From Chelonoidis abingdonii (taxonomy: Eukaryota > Chordata > Testudines > Testudinidae), in assembly GCF_003597395.2 (NCBI RefSeq), contig NC_133771.1, forward strand, positions 142,479,619 through 142,543,618: a DNA stretch of 64,000 nucleotides, in the 5' to 3' direction. Shown one piece after another: positions 43,387-56,900 of the stretch. The notes under the pieces were generated by a model. That model was not told where the DNA came from, searched no databases, and was given only the letters and a program-made list of their open reading frames with translations. Made by a program: the position numbers and the translations under genes. How positions within the stretch are numbered: position 1 is the stretch's first letter; every line of letters begins with the position of its first letter.

Positions 43387-45654
43387 TTTGAAAGGTAGAT
43401 AATATCCTTTTTTCTTCAGATTTTTTTAAAACTAAAGAATAAAAAGAATGAACAAAGGTCAAGTCTCCATAAAATAACATGCATGTTTCCTCTAACATGC
43501 TGCTCTGAACTGAACGCAAAGCAGCCACCCTATACAGACTCCTATAAAAGGTGAAGTACACAGAAAATCATAATGGCTACATACATCAGATTCTATCCCC
43601 CTATATGTATAATAGATGGGCTCTCACATATACCCTGGGCATGAGAAAGCATTGTCTAAAACCAAAGTTTCCACAAAGCCTTGGTTTTAACAAATCTTCA
43701 TTTTCTATTATAAATGTAATTGAAAACTTCCCAGTCAACTCTATCTATGCCAGGAGTATACCTCAAAATCTTGGGACTTTATCTCCTAAAAGACTATGGT
43801 GTTGGAGGCTTTCAGTGTAGGCTCTGTCTGCTTCCTTTCCTCCAAAAAGATCTAGGTGTCTTCCTCTTCACAGGCAGGAGTCAGACAGGTATGCATAGGG
43901 TCCATTGTTCTGGCCCAACTGCATTTGAGATACCAGTGTAGATATTACCCCTAATGCTCTGACCCCTGGCATCTTTCATCTTAAAGGGCCAGTGCCCCTC
44001 CTGTAACATGCCCGTAATAAGGGATTTGCAAAACCTAGAAAGACAGTTTTCAGTAGTGATGGCTGAATTAGTTTGGAGAATTATTCCAAAGTTCTGAACT
44101 TCATTATGTAGGAAAAGATGTGTGATTCACCAGCAAATGACTCCTCAGCCACATATACAGTTTATTTGCCACTTTCATAGCATTTCCATAATTTACTGAA
44201 CTTTAAGAAGGGCAATCACAGTGGCAGCTGAGTGGGAAAGCAGCAATTCATAAGCAATTGCCATTTAGGCAAGGGGCATAAAATGTTTGATTAGGCAACT
44301 CAGGCATTGTTTAAACTGAAGTTGCAATTAGGTAACCTTCACTTACTCAATATATCATCATTAATTTTAATCAGCCATATTAGTTGATATTTCCAACATT
44401 GGAAAAAAGCTAATTAAATTCTAATTCAACATTTACATCTATATCTTGATTCACGGAGCTAGCTGAAGTGTTGCTTTCATGAAAATATCTGTCTCTTTTT
44501 CTTGACATCATATTAATGAAATGACCCTAGTTGACTTTGTCTGTAAAGCTGTAGTTGACATACATAGCATAATGATGCTGAATTTTACATTTCACTCTTA
44601 AAACTACTAAGGAAGACACTATCAAAAATCTGTTTTGAATATTGAATTTGCAGATTTACACTAGACCAATTTGGATCACTTATTCAAAATTATTCAAATA
44701 ACTTCTGTGAATAGTTCTTGAGCAATCTGTTGCAAGTATTAAAGTTGTGAAAATGTTCCTTTTTGGTAGGATATAGTTTACATGAACTGTTTCCTTTCCC
44801 AAATTAGATGAGCAAAACTTTTATCATTAGGTTTCTGGTTAAAATACCTGCATAAAATCAGAATTTTGTTTTCTGTGCATAGACTCCAATATTCACATAA
44901 AAGACTCTTTCTGAGACTATTAATGTTGGCAAACAAGTTTACCAGAATATTCACAAAGTGGAGACACAAAAAGATGTGTGACAATGTAGACAAAGACAAC
45001 ACTGGTGGTGTTTGAAATCTATACCAAGATCCATATCAAATGTAACTAATGGCCTCCATTGTTTGAATAGTCTGAACCAGAGCCCCAAAATGCAAACACA
45101 CCTTCATTTTGGTGACACGAAATCTAGTTCTGTTTTAGATTTCAATTGAGTTTATTTTTAATCTAATTAATATAATAATAATAATTAATAATAATTAATA
45201 TTTACCCTCTCACCTCAGTCAAAGAAAGAGGTGAATATATTAATCAAATTCTAATACTGGTAAACCTCTGAATATTACTGACCGTGGTGCTCCTAATAAG
45301 TTAGATGTTTCGTTGGTCAACCTTTCTTAAAAAAATATTAAGGTCCATAATTCTATCCTTGTGTGTATATGTGACACACACTAATTTTATGGGAGGCACA
45401 TACACATCTGAAAACAGAATTAAGTCTTAAATCTGGTCTAGTATCTGCCATGATGCTGCTTTTAAAACATATGAATTCAGATTGCAATTAGAAAGTATTA
45501 AGTTAAAGACATAAAATAAGTGTGTTTAAAATGACCAGCATTAAGTAGCTGGTTCACTAAGTGGAAACAGGTTTAAAAAAAGCCATTTCAAACATCTTCA
45601 ACATTTTAATTTTGGCCAAGTGATTTGGTGAAGACTTAGTCAAAACTATTTTTG
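43387..45654. other. AT-rich interval
   Basis: No gene or repeat family recognised. A short AAT-type low-complexity stretch lies at 45165-45205. A plus-strand frame at 43551-43820 (89 codons) has no recognisable product. Confidence 0.35.
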
Positions 45655-45830
45655 AGAGAGGCTCATGCTATAGGGCTTGCCTAGAATGTGGCAGAGCCAG
45701 GTTCAAGTCCCTCTTCTGCCTGAATCAGAGTGATTGGATATGAAAAAGCTCTGCTTGGAATTAAGCAGAGCAAGGACTTGGACCTGGGTTCCTCAAGCCA
45801 GTGCCTTAACAACAAGTATCACACATGCTG
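45655..45830. repeat. Inverted pair of tRNA-like SINE heads
   Basis: Sense head at about 45660-45715 ends in GAGCCAGGTTCAAGTCCCTC, a good B box. An antisense head follows at about 45765-45825: GCAAGGACTTGGACCTGGGTTCCTCAAGCCAGTGCCTTAACA. The heads face each other across a CTGAATCAGAG spacer region. This is the opposite arrangement to 27.4-27.6 kb. Confidence 0.55.
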
Positions 45831-46194
45831 TCTTGGACACTTTGACAAGCAAACTTTTGCAAAAATGGTTGCAAGCTTTTGTTTTCATTAAAATGCAATT
45901 AAAACAAACTTTTAAACCACAAAAGGTGCTGCAAAACAGAATTGCTATCCTCCATCAGCTCTATTTAAAAGACCACATTCATAAGACAGTTAAGGAGCAG
46001 ATGTCCTAGCATGATTTGTAACTAGTTGTCTAACTGTGGGTTTGAAAACATGTACTTGAAGCCTTATTGTTGGAGACCGCCCTTCTTAAGCACTGTGGTG
46101 AAGACATAGAAGTCTTTGTTAAAGTTAATAGTTTAGATAATTACAAAAGTTCTAGAGTGCTCTTTAATTTAATAGGTGATTTAGAAGATTAAGG

Positions 46195-46893
46195 ATGCTA
46201 AAAATCACTAGTGATAATGTGGAAAACCCTTCCAGAAAGGTGTTTTATAAATCCATGGTATGCCCACATACTGAATACTGCTTGCAGATGTGGTTGCCCC
46301 ATCTCAAAAAAAGATATATTGGAATTGGAAAAGATTCAGAAATGGCATCAAAAATGATTAGGGGAATGGAATGGCTGCCATATGAGAAGAGATTAGTAAG
46401 ATTGGGATTTTTCAGCATGGAAAAGAAATGACTAAGGGGGCATATGATAGAGGTCTATAAAATCTGGTATGGAGAAAGTAAATAAGGAATGTTATTTACT
46501 CCTCATAACACAACAACTAGGGGTCACCAAATGAAATTAATAGGCAGCAGATTTAAAACAAACAAGAGGAAGTATTTTTTCACACAATGCACAGTCAACC
46601 TATGGAACTCCTTGCCAGAGGATGTTGTGATGGCCAAGACTATAACAGGATTCAAAAAGAACTAGATAAGTTCATGAAGGATAGGTCCATCAATGGCTAT
46701 TAGCCAGGATAGACAGGGATGGTGTCCCTAGCCTCTGTTTGCCAGAAGCAAGGAATGGATGACAGGATGGATAACTTGATGATTACCTGTTATGTTCATT
46801 CCCTCTGGGCACCTGACATTGGGCATTGTCAGAAGACAGGATGCTGGGCTGGATGGACCTTTGGTCTACCCAGTACAGCCATTCTTATGTTCT
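46195..46893 (+). mobile_element. CR1-like LINE 3' portion
   Basis: Translated stretch includes YKSMVCPHTEYCLQMWLPHL and MASKMIRGMEWLPYEKRLVR, the usual RT C-terminal region. The 3' UTR carries GGCTATTAGCCAGGATAGAC and ends GGCTGGATGGACCTTTGGTC, then AGCCATTCTTATGTTC. The same family lies antisense at 30425-30930. A CT-rich microsatellite (46892-46910) follows. Confidence 0.9.
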
Positions 46894-46910
46894 CTTTCTC
46901 TCTCTCTCTG

Positions 46911-47804
46911 TGCATCACTTCACTTCACTTATATATTTTCTACTGAAATAACTGAATTGGAAACATCTTTGAAATAAAAGGCTTCCTTTGTCTGGGGAGA
47001 ATCTCATCTTTTCTGAATGAATAGAGTATTATCATGGAAGTAGATCAATATCGTCCCATGATGACTGTTTTTGTGATCTGGGAATATTATGCGTAATTAA
47101 GAATTGCCAGTCAATTTCAAACACACTCAGATGTACAAGATTTAAGAGCCAATTTAAGATGAGAGAAATTTTAAAATATTCAGACATTTATATGATGGCT
47201 TTGTAATTAGACCTCTATCAGGAAGAGAAAAATGAATTTCTCAGATGTCTATGAAGTAATTTTTATTATAGATTATCTAATAATTTCATCATAATTTCAG
47301 ATTTACAATTGTATTGTTGTTGCTTCTGCCCAGGTTTAATTTCAGTCATAGATGTCTAACTGAACCCTAACAGCCTGTGCAGCTTGTCACTTCCTGCCTG
47401 TTAGAAGTATCATTCTCTATGTTGGATTGAAATTCAAGCATGTGTGCCTTCAGTTTATAGACCTATGTTTAGTTCAAGGTCGAGTAACATCTTTTAACCT
47501 GTAGGCACTGGAAGTAGCATTAATGAATACCTCAGAATGCTTGATCCAGTTCTCCTTGCTACTGGTTGGGTAACAGAAAGGTGTCTGATTATTGATTGCC
47601 ATTGGTGGGGTGGTTAATAATGAACCCTTGTGCTTCATGAGGCAAATCACACATACAGTTACAGAATTGGGACTAGAATGCTGGTTCTTGAGCTGTCTTT
47701 AAAACACACAGTTACAGGCCAATGCCACTTGAGCTAAAGGCATTTGGCCTTGATAACTAGAAGCCCTTATCCTATGTACACAAAGCCAGCCAATTACAAG
47801 TTTA
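46911..47804. other. AT-rich interval with a weak SINE head
   Basis: A degenerate antisense tRNA-like head may lie at 47660-47750 (GAATTGGGACTAGAATGC ... GGCCAATGCCACTTGAGC). Nothing else recognised. Confidence 0.35.
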
Positions 47805-48301
47805 TGGGTGTGTTATAACACTGAAACCAGAAAGATAGTTTTCAGTACTGATGGTGGTGCACTTTCAACATTATTTTATAGTGCAGAATGCTGGGGAATG
47901 GGAAAGTATGATATGTCCAACATTCCATACAACCTACTTAGAAAAATCTTCCATATCTTTTGGCCCAGAACAATCTCAAACCAAGATCTATTGACACAGT
48001 GCAGCCAAGAGAATATGAGCACCATCATTGCCAGAAGGCATTGGAGATGGATTAACCATGTGCTTCGGAGGGAAACTAGTTCTATCACCAGAGTAGCAAT
48101 AAGATGGACACACGAAGGTAAGCGAAAATGAGGCCACGCGAAAGCAACATGTTGAAGAGCTGTGGGAGCCAAGCCGAAAAACCTGGGTCACAGCTGGGGT
48201 ATCATTGACAGACTTGCCAGAAACAGACAGGAGTGGAGGAGCTTCCTCGCTGCCCTAAATGCCAGAGGCATCATGGGAACATGATGATGATGATGATGAT
48301 A
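47805..48301 (+). mobile_element. LINE 3' end (RT C-terminus) with GAT tail
   Basis: The frame at 47808-48131 reads FYSAECWGMGKYDM and then IIARRHWRWINHVLRRETSS and RVAIRWTHEGKRK, the C-terminal domain found after the RT palm in APE-type LINEs. After a frame break the end of the ORF follows to about 48280. It finishes in a GATGATGATGATGATGAT tail at 48281-48298. Short tandem 3' tails of this sort are typical of RTE-like LINEs. Strongly 5'-truncated. Confidence 0.75.
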
Positions 48302-49859
48302 TTAGCATCCTTAAACAAACAAGTGAAGTTGAACCACTGTACTTCACACCTAAACTAATCTGCAGTTCAGTGATTAGGGTACTCCCACCTTATCACAGTC
48401 ACATTTCTTTTGCTGAAATATCAGTGGATTTCATCCCAGTTCAGTTTTGTTTCTCATGCCACATACTTTTTTTCAGAGTATTTAGTTAATACACCACCTT
48501 TCCAGAGTTTACCTTCTCACAGTGTTCATTCAATTTGCCTGGTCTTCTCACATTGTCCCTAGAGAGTCAGATATTCAAAGCATAGTTGTATGCTGCTATT
48601 TTGCAAGGAAATAACAAAGCAAAGTGGTACGGTTTGAAAGCCCTTTGAGATGCCTATTTGTGTGAAGCACCAAAGAAGTATGTTCCAATGTATACTATAT
48701 ACATTCTGTCTGACATTGATCCAAATCATTTTGGACATTCCATTAGTAATGGCGTAAAAGGGAGAAAAAAAAGAAAAGCTGGCAATTCTGATGAATTCTT
48801 GACTGGCCTGTGTTGCCCCAGGCTGGCACTTTAGATTTTCAATCCCTTTTATTCATTGGCCTGAGGGTGGGCAGGGAGGCTGAATTCATGGAGAGGTGTT
48901 TTTTTGTTTGTTTGTTTGTTTGTTTTTAAATATTCTAAGAATTTAGAACTGAAATATCTTCAAGTCCAGTCCCCTGCTATCACAGGCAACCCTGTCATAT
49001 AATTCCATTAATACATTTACAAATTGTAATCCCTACCATATTCTTACCGGGTCAGATGCTTCCCTCAAGGGAGGAGACTAGGATTTTTACTTTGCAGCAT
49101 GAGCCATGGGGTCTTGCCCCCAAACTCTGCGAAGGTGAAAGGATCCTTATGTAGCCTTTCACCTGCCTTAGTAGGGCCCTCGCAGGGTTGATGACACAGA
49201 CTCCTGTGTTGGTGATTTCCCCCAACAGCTTAAGGGAAGGAGGAGAACATGACTTCCTCCCAATCACTTGGGCAACCCTTCCCCCTCAATCACTGGGAAG
49301 AGGGGAGACAAGAGCAGTTACCCGCAGCCTGTTAGAGGACAGCCAAGCAGCACTGCAAGTAGTCTCTGACCCTATGCAGAGCCTTGGATGCCCAGGGAAG
49401 TAGGAGGGAGGCTGGGAATAGCTCAGCTTTCCCTGCATGTAACAGAGACCAGCTGGGGAGCATAAGGAAGAGAAGGTCACCTCACAGCCTGCCAGCAAAG
49501 CAGTTCCAGGCCCAGCAACTCGATTGGCTTTTCCTTCAGCCTACCCAAAACCTGCTTGCATCTGATTTCATGGGTTCCAGTCCCTAAAGACGGTCAGCAC
49601 AGTTCCAGAGAGGAGCAGATGTTGTCCCTCTCCATAAATCCTCTCTCCTGGAAGACTTGCTTTCCTGAACCAACCTCCTGACCATGCAGCCAGAAAAGGA
49701 ACCTGAGTTAAACAATTAGTTAACATTAATTGTGCATTACTATGGCATCTGTGCAAGGACTTTCATCTGCCTAGATCATCAAGACCTGCACTGCCATTTC
49801 CCAGTATAATTAAGGGTGTTTATTACAGCATCTTCTTATAGGCCTACAACATGTCTCCA
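48302..49859. other. Interval with a TTTG microsatellite
   Basis: A (TTTG)n tract of about five units lies at 48903-48926. The region 49030-49760 is richer in C and G than the surroundings and has overlapping short frames on both strands, none recognised. Confidence 0.4.
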
Positions 49860-51020
49860 CCTGTATCACCATGAACTTATCTAATTCTTTTTTGAACCCA
49901 GTTATAGTTTTGGTCTTCACAACATCCCCTGGCAACGAGTTCCACAGTTCTTTTTTTAAAGAAGTACTTACTTCCTTTTGTTGGTTTTAAACCGGCTGCC
50001 TATTCATTTCATTGGGTGACTCCTGGTTCTTGGATTATGTGATGGGGTAAACAACACTTCCTTATTCACTTTCTCCACACCATTCATGATTTCAGAGATC
50101 ACTATCATAATTGCTCCCTAGTGATTTCTTTTCCAAGCTGAAAAGTCCCAGGCTTTTTCCTCTCTCATAATATGGAAGCTGTTCCACACCCCTAATCATT
50201 TTCATTGCCCTTCTCTGTACCTTTTCCAATTCTAACATATCTTTCTTGAGATGAGGTGACCAGAACTACACACAATATTCAAGATGTCAGCATATAATTG
50301 ATTTATATAGGGGTGTGATGATATTTACTATTTTATCATCTATGCCTTTCCTAATCGTTCCTACTATTCTGTTAACTTTTATGACTGCCACTTCACACTG
50401 AGCTCATGATTTCAGAGAACTGTCCACATAGATTTCAAGATTTTATTTTTTTGAGTGTAACAGCTAATTTAGCACTGTGAATGTATAGCTGTAATTATGT
50501 TTTCAATGTGCATTATTTTGCATTTATCAACACTGAATTTCGTCTGCCATTGTGTTGCTCGGTCACCCAGTTTTTTGAGATTCTTTTGTAACTGTTTGCA
50601 GTCTGCTTTGGACTTAACTCTCTTGACTAATTTTGAATCAGCTGCAAATTTTGCCACCTCATTGTTTACCCCTTTTTCCAGATCACTTATAAATATGTTA
50701 AACAGCATAGGTCCCAGTACAGATCCTTGGGGGACACCGCTATTTACCTCTCTCCACTGTGAAAACTGACCATTTATTCCTGCCTTTTGTTTTGTGTCTT
50801 TTAATCGGTTACTGATCCATAAAAGGACCTTCCCTCCTATCCCATGTTTTTTGTTTTTTTTTTACTTTGCTTCAGAGCCTTTCGTGAGGGACCTTGCCAA
50901 AGGCCTTCTGAAAGTCCAAGTATACTATATCCACTGGCTCACCCTTGTCCACATTTGTTGACTCCTCAAAGAATTCTAATAGATTAGTGAAGCATGATTT
51001 CCCTTTATACTTCACTTGTC
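49860..51020 (-). mobile_element. CR1-like LINE with RT fragment, antisense
   Basis: Reading leftward, 51020 to 50710 is an RT fragment in broken frames (including the complement of GACCTTGCCAAAGGCCTTCT). The minus-strand frame 50469-50708 begins MLFNIFISDLEKGVNNEVAK, then FAADSKLVKRV, the motif C position where FADD is expected, so a catalytic aspartate is replaced. Downstream lies the thumb region and the 3' UTR with a CATCCCCTGGCAACGAGTTC segment near 49920. Same general family as the copies at 30.4 and 46.2 kb. Confidence 0.9.
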
Positions 51021-53954
51021 AGAGTGCATGCTTCTTTCTAACTTAACCTGATACCACCTGGTGGAAGATGTAAAAGAGGAAAACCATTGAAAAGGATATC
51101 AGAGTCATGGAGCAATAAACATGACATTAGACAGATGGAGGTGGAAACAGTGGGTTGCCTTACGTCACAAGGCATGGGAACATCTAATATAATCCTTTCC
51201 TATAGGTAGGTGTAAATAACTTCACAAAATTAAAGGTGGTGGAGCATCAAACCCCAGAGAGATTGTAGAAAAAGTATCAGAAATTACTTGATTCTCCTGG
51301 GAGACAGTTGTGTTTCTGTTGGAGATCTGAAGGTGAATTTACCAATGTGCAGTTTTCTTCTTTCTTATGCTATCTTTGTTCAAAGTGAACAGGAATGGTG
51401 TATATATTCAGCATCAGTGTTAGGCCAGTCTAGGGATGGAGGGGAGGTGGCATGCACTTCCCAGATCTCAATATTACAGGCAGTTGTTTGCTCCCCACTC
51501 TCACACTGCCATAGTCCTTATGGATATTATGATAAATGTATCAAAAGTAGGATGCTATGGCTTGACTTGCTTTAAAACAATCTCTGCTCACATAAAGCAG
51601 TTCAGAATAAAACATAATTGGGACTAACACTGAATTTTAAATCTTTTGCTATTCTGGAGATGAACTCACCATACAGAACATAATTTCACAGTCTATGGTC
51701 AATGAAAGCCTGGGCTGAGCCCACACTGAGATACTGGATTAAGTTTCATTCAGGGATGCAGGACACTGACATATCATATGCTGCATTAGAGGAGTGCTCA
51801 ACTGGGTATTGTTTCTTTAAATAAGGGAACAGATTAAGTGCCAGGCCGCTGTTGAGTGTAAGACTGGAAATAGTGGAGATGCTAACAGATTTCCAGAATA
51901 AGTCTCCTTCAGGGACTTTGAAGGATAGAATCTCCTAGTTGTAAAGAACCTGATTCTTCTGTGCGTTGAACTTTGAAGTTGATGAATAACATGAGCTCTG
52001 AAATGGATGTAAAATGCTACCAAATCAGAACTCTTGCACTCACGGGCTGACAGTGGTTTAGCCTCACTTTGCACAGGGTAAGTTAGACCAGGTATAGTCT
52101 GAAATTGGTTTTTGGTCTCATCTCTGGACCCACAATAAGTAACAGTAGTTCATCTGTCAAACTTGATGGGAGATTCCATCATCAATCTTCATCATCCTCA
52201 GGGTAGTGGAGAATCAGGCCCTATCTGCAAATGTACAGATGGTAGTTGAGAGAGGAGTCTGAATGAGGAAAGTGAAAACTGATCGTGATAGATTCACAGT
52301 TAAACTGAACACCAGGATCTGTGGTGCACTATATTGTTATAATAGCATAAAATATGTCTTGTATTGTGCTTGTTAAATCACGTCGGATCTGCCAGCTCAT
52401 TTCATTTTTCCCTTGGAGCCACTTCAATCTTAACAACCTGCAGTAGACAGCTTGATGTGCTTCTGGTGCTGGTTTTCATGAACTGTACACAAACTGCTAT
52501 ATGTATGGAGCAAGGAATGGGGCAGCAAAATGTCTTCAAACCTCAGTAAAGTTGGAATTCTGTACTTTTAGATCAAATAATCACTGTTCTTGCATGATTT
52601 CAGACACATCCAAACTACTACCAGCAATGGGTCCCTTCTACTTCTCAACTCAAACCTAAATCAAGGATTCAAATCTGAAACATATTGAAATTTGAATGGG
52701 TACAAATTTAGAGCTCTGCCTTGGTCCCTCTCTAATTACCATATCTGAATTCATATTTAGTGTTTTTTGCAAGGAGTGAGGATTATATCTTGGTAAGGAA
52801 GCAGGGAATTTACATAAAAACCTTTAACAATTAAAAAGAACTCTGGCCAAAAACAATTGATTATCACACAGCTGAACTCCATTGTCATCCAATTTATATC
52901 ACAAGTTAGCATTAAAGTACCTATTCACTCCTCCTTCAAGTTCACTCCTCGTCCCACAGTTCTACTTGCTCCAGCAATCCACAAGATTGACTAGAAAAGG
53001 CTTTCAATACCTGTTCTACTCAGGTCTCTTTATAGGAAGCGATTGTCTATAATTTCTCCACCTTCCACCCAGGAAAGGCCAATTTTTTTTTAAAAAAAAT
53101 GCTTTGTGATGCAAACATACTAGGCAATTCTTGCTCCATATCCTTTAAATAGGCACTTGAATTACATATTCTGTGAAGCACCCGTGGCTGCATTTCAGAA
53201 TTTAAACATTTTCAGTTTGGGGCATTCGGGCTTTTGAGAGGGGAAAAAAAATCTGTGTCTTCCTCAAAAAGCAAATGTGAAAAAATATCTTTAATCAAAA
53301 ACCCAATTTTCTGTCAAAAATCAGTTTTGATGAAAAACTTTTGACCAGCCATATCTCTTACCTTGCATGTTGCCCCAGGATACTGCAAAATCAAGAGGAA
53401 AATGCTTATTGGAGAGCAAATAGACCAAGAAAACCATTCATGTATAATCCACATACATAGTGCCTGTGACTTGCATTTCCTATTTCATGTATCTCTATCC
53501 ACCTCAGAATCTCAGGATAAATCTCACACAAAGGATTGCTTGCTTGCTGGCTGGCTGGAGCCTCAAAGTAATGTGAAATCTTCTGCAGCATTTTGATATA
53601 TTGTTCTTCAGCTACTGTCATCTTAGCACCTAATGTTACTAATTAATCTGTTTCCTCAAGCAAAACAGATCTCCAATCCTGATTGAGGCCTGCGGGTTTT
53701 ATTGTAAACACACACCAAACCCCCTCTCCTATTGCCATATACTGCACTTGGCCCATAGACATCTCCCACAGCTGTCAATGTGTCAAGCAGTCCATTCATA
53801 AATGCAAAAAATGTCTTTAATGTGAAAAACGTTCATTGCTCACCATTAACATTTCAGTATCAGCAAATAGTTACTACAAAACAGGAATATTTAAAACTGC
53901 AGCTTCTTGGATAGAACCATAACTATTCAAGTGTCAGTGCTGGTAAACTGTAGT
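51021..53954. other. AT-rich interval, nothing recognised
   Basis: Nearly 3 kb without a gene or named repeat. Short overlapping frames (51288-51575 plus, 51817-52074 minus, 53363-53596 plus) show no domain. Confidence 0.35.
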
Positions 53955-56900
53955 TATTGTTCTTAGTAGTCCATCGATCCGATGATGACAAATCTGTGCA
54001 GAGCATCTATTATTGGTCTTATGGTGTGCCCTCTGATGCCTGTACAAGCCAATTCTAGAGGTGCACATTTTGCTGCAGATGGTGCATGGGAAGTTCACGG
54101 TCAGTGGATTGTGCGCTGCTCATGCTCTGTGACATCATTCGCGTGCCTCTTGTAGACGCCGGCAGCGATCTTCCTCAAAGGCGATGCAGGTATTTCTAAC
54201 TGTTGCACGCCACTGTGTTCTGTCGCTGGCGGCGTCCTCAAGGTCCCTAGGTTTGATACTGCTGTACAGCAGATTGGCTTTGGTGGTGTCCTTGTAACGT
54301 TTCCGTGGATGACCTATATGCCGGATGCCCTGGGAGAGCTCACCATAGAGAAGCTGATGGGGGATTCTGTTGGCATCCATGAGGCTCACATGACCAGTCC
54401 AACGTAGCTGTGAATTCCTGATCAACATTTTGATGCTTGTCATCTGGGCTGTCTTGAGGACCTTGAGATTTGGCACTTTGTCTTGCCAGTGGATTTTCAT
54501 GATGTTGCAGAGGCAGCGCATGTGGAATGCTTCAAGATGCTTGATGTGACACCTATATAGTGTCCACGTTTCACACCTGTACAAAAGGAATAAGAGAACA
54601 ACAGCTCTGTACACAAGCAGTTTTGTTGACATCCGGATGTTGTGGTGGTTTAAAACTTTGACACGCAGATAGCCAAGTGCCTGGCTTGCTTTGGATATTT
54701 GTGCGTTGATCTCATTATCCAGTGATCCATCACTGGATATGACACTACCCAGGTATTTAAAGTTCTCCACTACTTTAAGCTGAGTGCTGTCAATGGAGAT
54801 ACTCAGGACTGAAGCATTTGGTCCAAGTGCAGGTTGATGAAGAACTTCTGTCTTTCCGAGGCTGACAGCTAGTCCAAAGAGTTGCAAGGCCTCAGCAAAC
54901 TTGTTGACAATGTGCTGAAGGTCATTTTCAGTGTGAGCCATGAGGGCACAGTCGTCGGTAAAGAGTGCCTCAAGAAGGAGTTTCTGCACTGTCTTAGACT
55001 TTGCATTCAGGCGACAGAGGTCAAAAAGTGAACCATCGTGCTGGTATTTCAAGTATATACCTCGGTCCAGATCTTTCATTGCATGGTTAAGGATGCATGC
55101 AAAGAACAGGTTAGATAGGACAGGAGCGAGAACTCATCCCTGTTTCACAACATTGGTGATGCTGAAGGGGGCTGATGTGGCTCCATCAGACAATACTTCA
55201 CCTGTCATGCTGTCATGAAAAAGGCATATAATCTGGACAAATTTTCTTGGGCAGCCAAGTTGTGTTAGAATGGTCCAAAGGGGTTCCCTGTTGACGGTAT
55301 CAAACACCTTTGTCAGATCTATGAAGACAGCATACAGGTGCATATTCTGTTCAATGCACTTCTCTTGTATTTGTCTGACAGCAAACCCATGTCGACTGTG
55401 CTCTGGCCAGGTCAGAAACCACATTGACTTTCAGGTAGAGTTGCCTCGGAAATACTGGCTATTAGGCGGTTCAAGATGATGCGGGCGATGATCTTTCCAC
55501 CAACGGAGAGGAGGGATATGCCTCTATAGTTTCCACATTCTGCTTTGCTGCCTTTGTTCCTGAAAAGAGAGACAATAGCGTTGTGGAGGTCCTGTGGTAT
55601 GTTTTCATCCTCCCAGATGCTGATGATCATGCTGTGGAACGCTACTAGTGCAGCTGGACCTGCTGCTTTGTATCTTTCTGCTGGTATCCCATCTTTTCCA
55701 GGAGCTTTTCCTGAACTCATCTGGCTAACAGCTTTCTTAATCTCATCTATAGTGGGCGGAAAGTCAAGATCTGTCAGAGCAGGTTGTTGTGGAATTTCAT
55801 TGAGAACATTATAATTCATGATTGATGGGCTATTGAGAAGGTTGCTAAAGTGTTCTCGCCATCTTTCATTGATGTCTTCTTTATCTTTAATCAGCATTGT
55901 GTTGTCTGATGAGAGCAATGGGGTGGTCCTTGGTTTAATAGCACTGAAGAACATCTTTGAGTTGTGAGTTTCAGCATAGTGATCAATTTCTTTGGCTTTG
56001 CTCTCCCACCAGTTGTCTTGTATTTGACGGAGGTTTTTCTGCGTTTTGCTCTGAAGGTACTTGAAATGGTCCCGTTTAGACACTGAGGAGGGGTCATTCT
56101 GCCATTTGATAAAGGCTTTTCTCTTTACTTCCAGTGCTGAGCATATTTCTTCTTGGTTCTCATCAAACCAGTCTTGATGTGTTCTTTTCTTTGGTCCAAG
56201 AGATGTTATTGCTGTGTCAGTCACTATCTGTGTGAACTGGTCCCACTTTTCAGTTACAGTACCGATCAATTATCCATGGGATGTCAGTTTGTCATCAAGA
56301 TTCCTCTGGAAATTGTTGAAACACTTAGCATCCTTCAGTTTGGCTATGTTGAAAGCAGGTCACACATGCTTAGGGCGTTTGTGCCGAGAGGGAGCAATGT
56401 GAAGTTGAAGAGACATCCTGACTAATCTGTGAACTGTCCAGCACTCTGCATCTCACATTACTCTGGTGATCAGTACGTCTCAGATGTCTCGCCTTCTGAC
56501 AATGGCATAATCTATCAGATGCCACTGTTTGGACCTAAGGTGCATCCACGTCGTTTTGTATTTGTCTGCTTGTTGGAACAGAGTGTTGGTAATGGTCAGG
56601 TCATTTTCAGAACAAAGGCTCAAAAGGAGTAGTCTATTGCTGTTCATTTTGCCTACACCATGTGGCCCGGTTACTCCTTTCCAGTTTTTGTTGTCAGCCC
56701 CGACTCGGGCTTTGAAATCTCTAAGTAGGAGTAGTTTGTTTGTTACAGGTGTGGCCTTGATCAGTCTGTTGAGATCTTCATAGAATTGTTCCTTCGAGTT
56801 GTCAGAGCATGTTAGAATGGGTGCATATGCACTGATGATGGTGGCATGATGTTTGGCATTTAGTGGGAAGTGTAGTTTCAGCAATCTTTCATAGATACCC

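Noticed and set aside
48281..48301. Independent GAT microsatellite
   Set aside because: It directly abuts the end of a LINE frame and is best read as that element's 3' tail.
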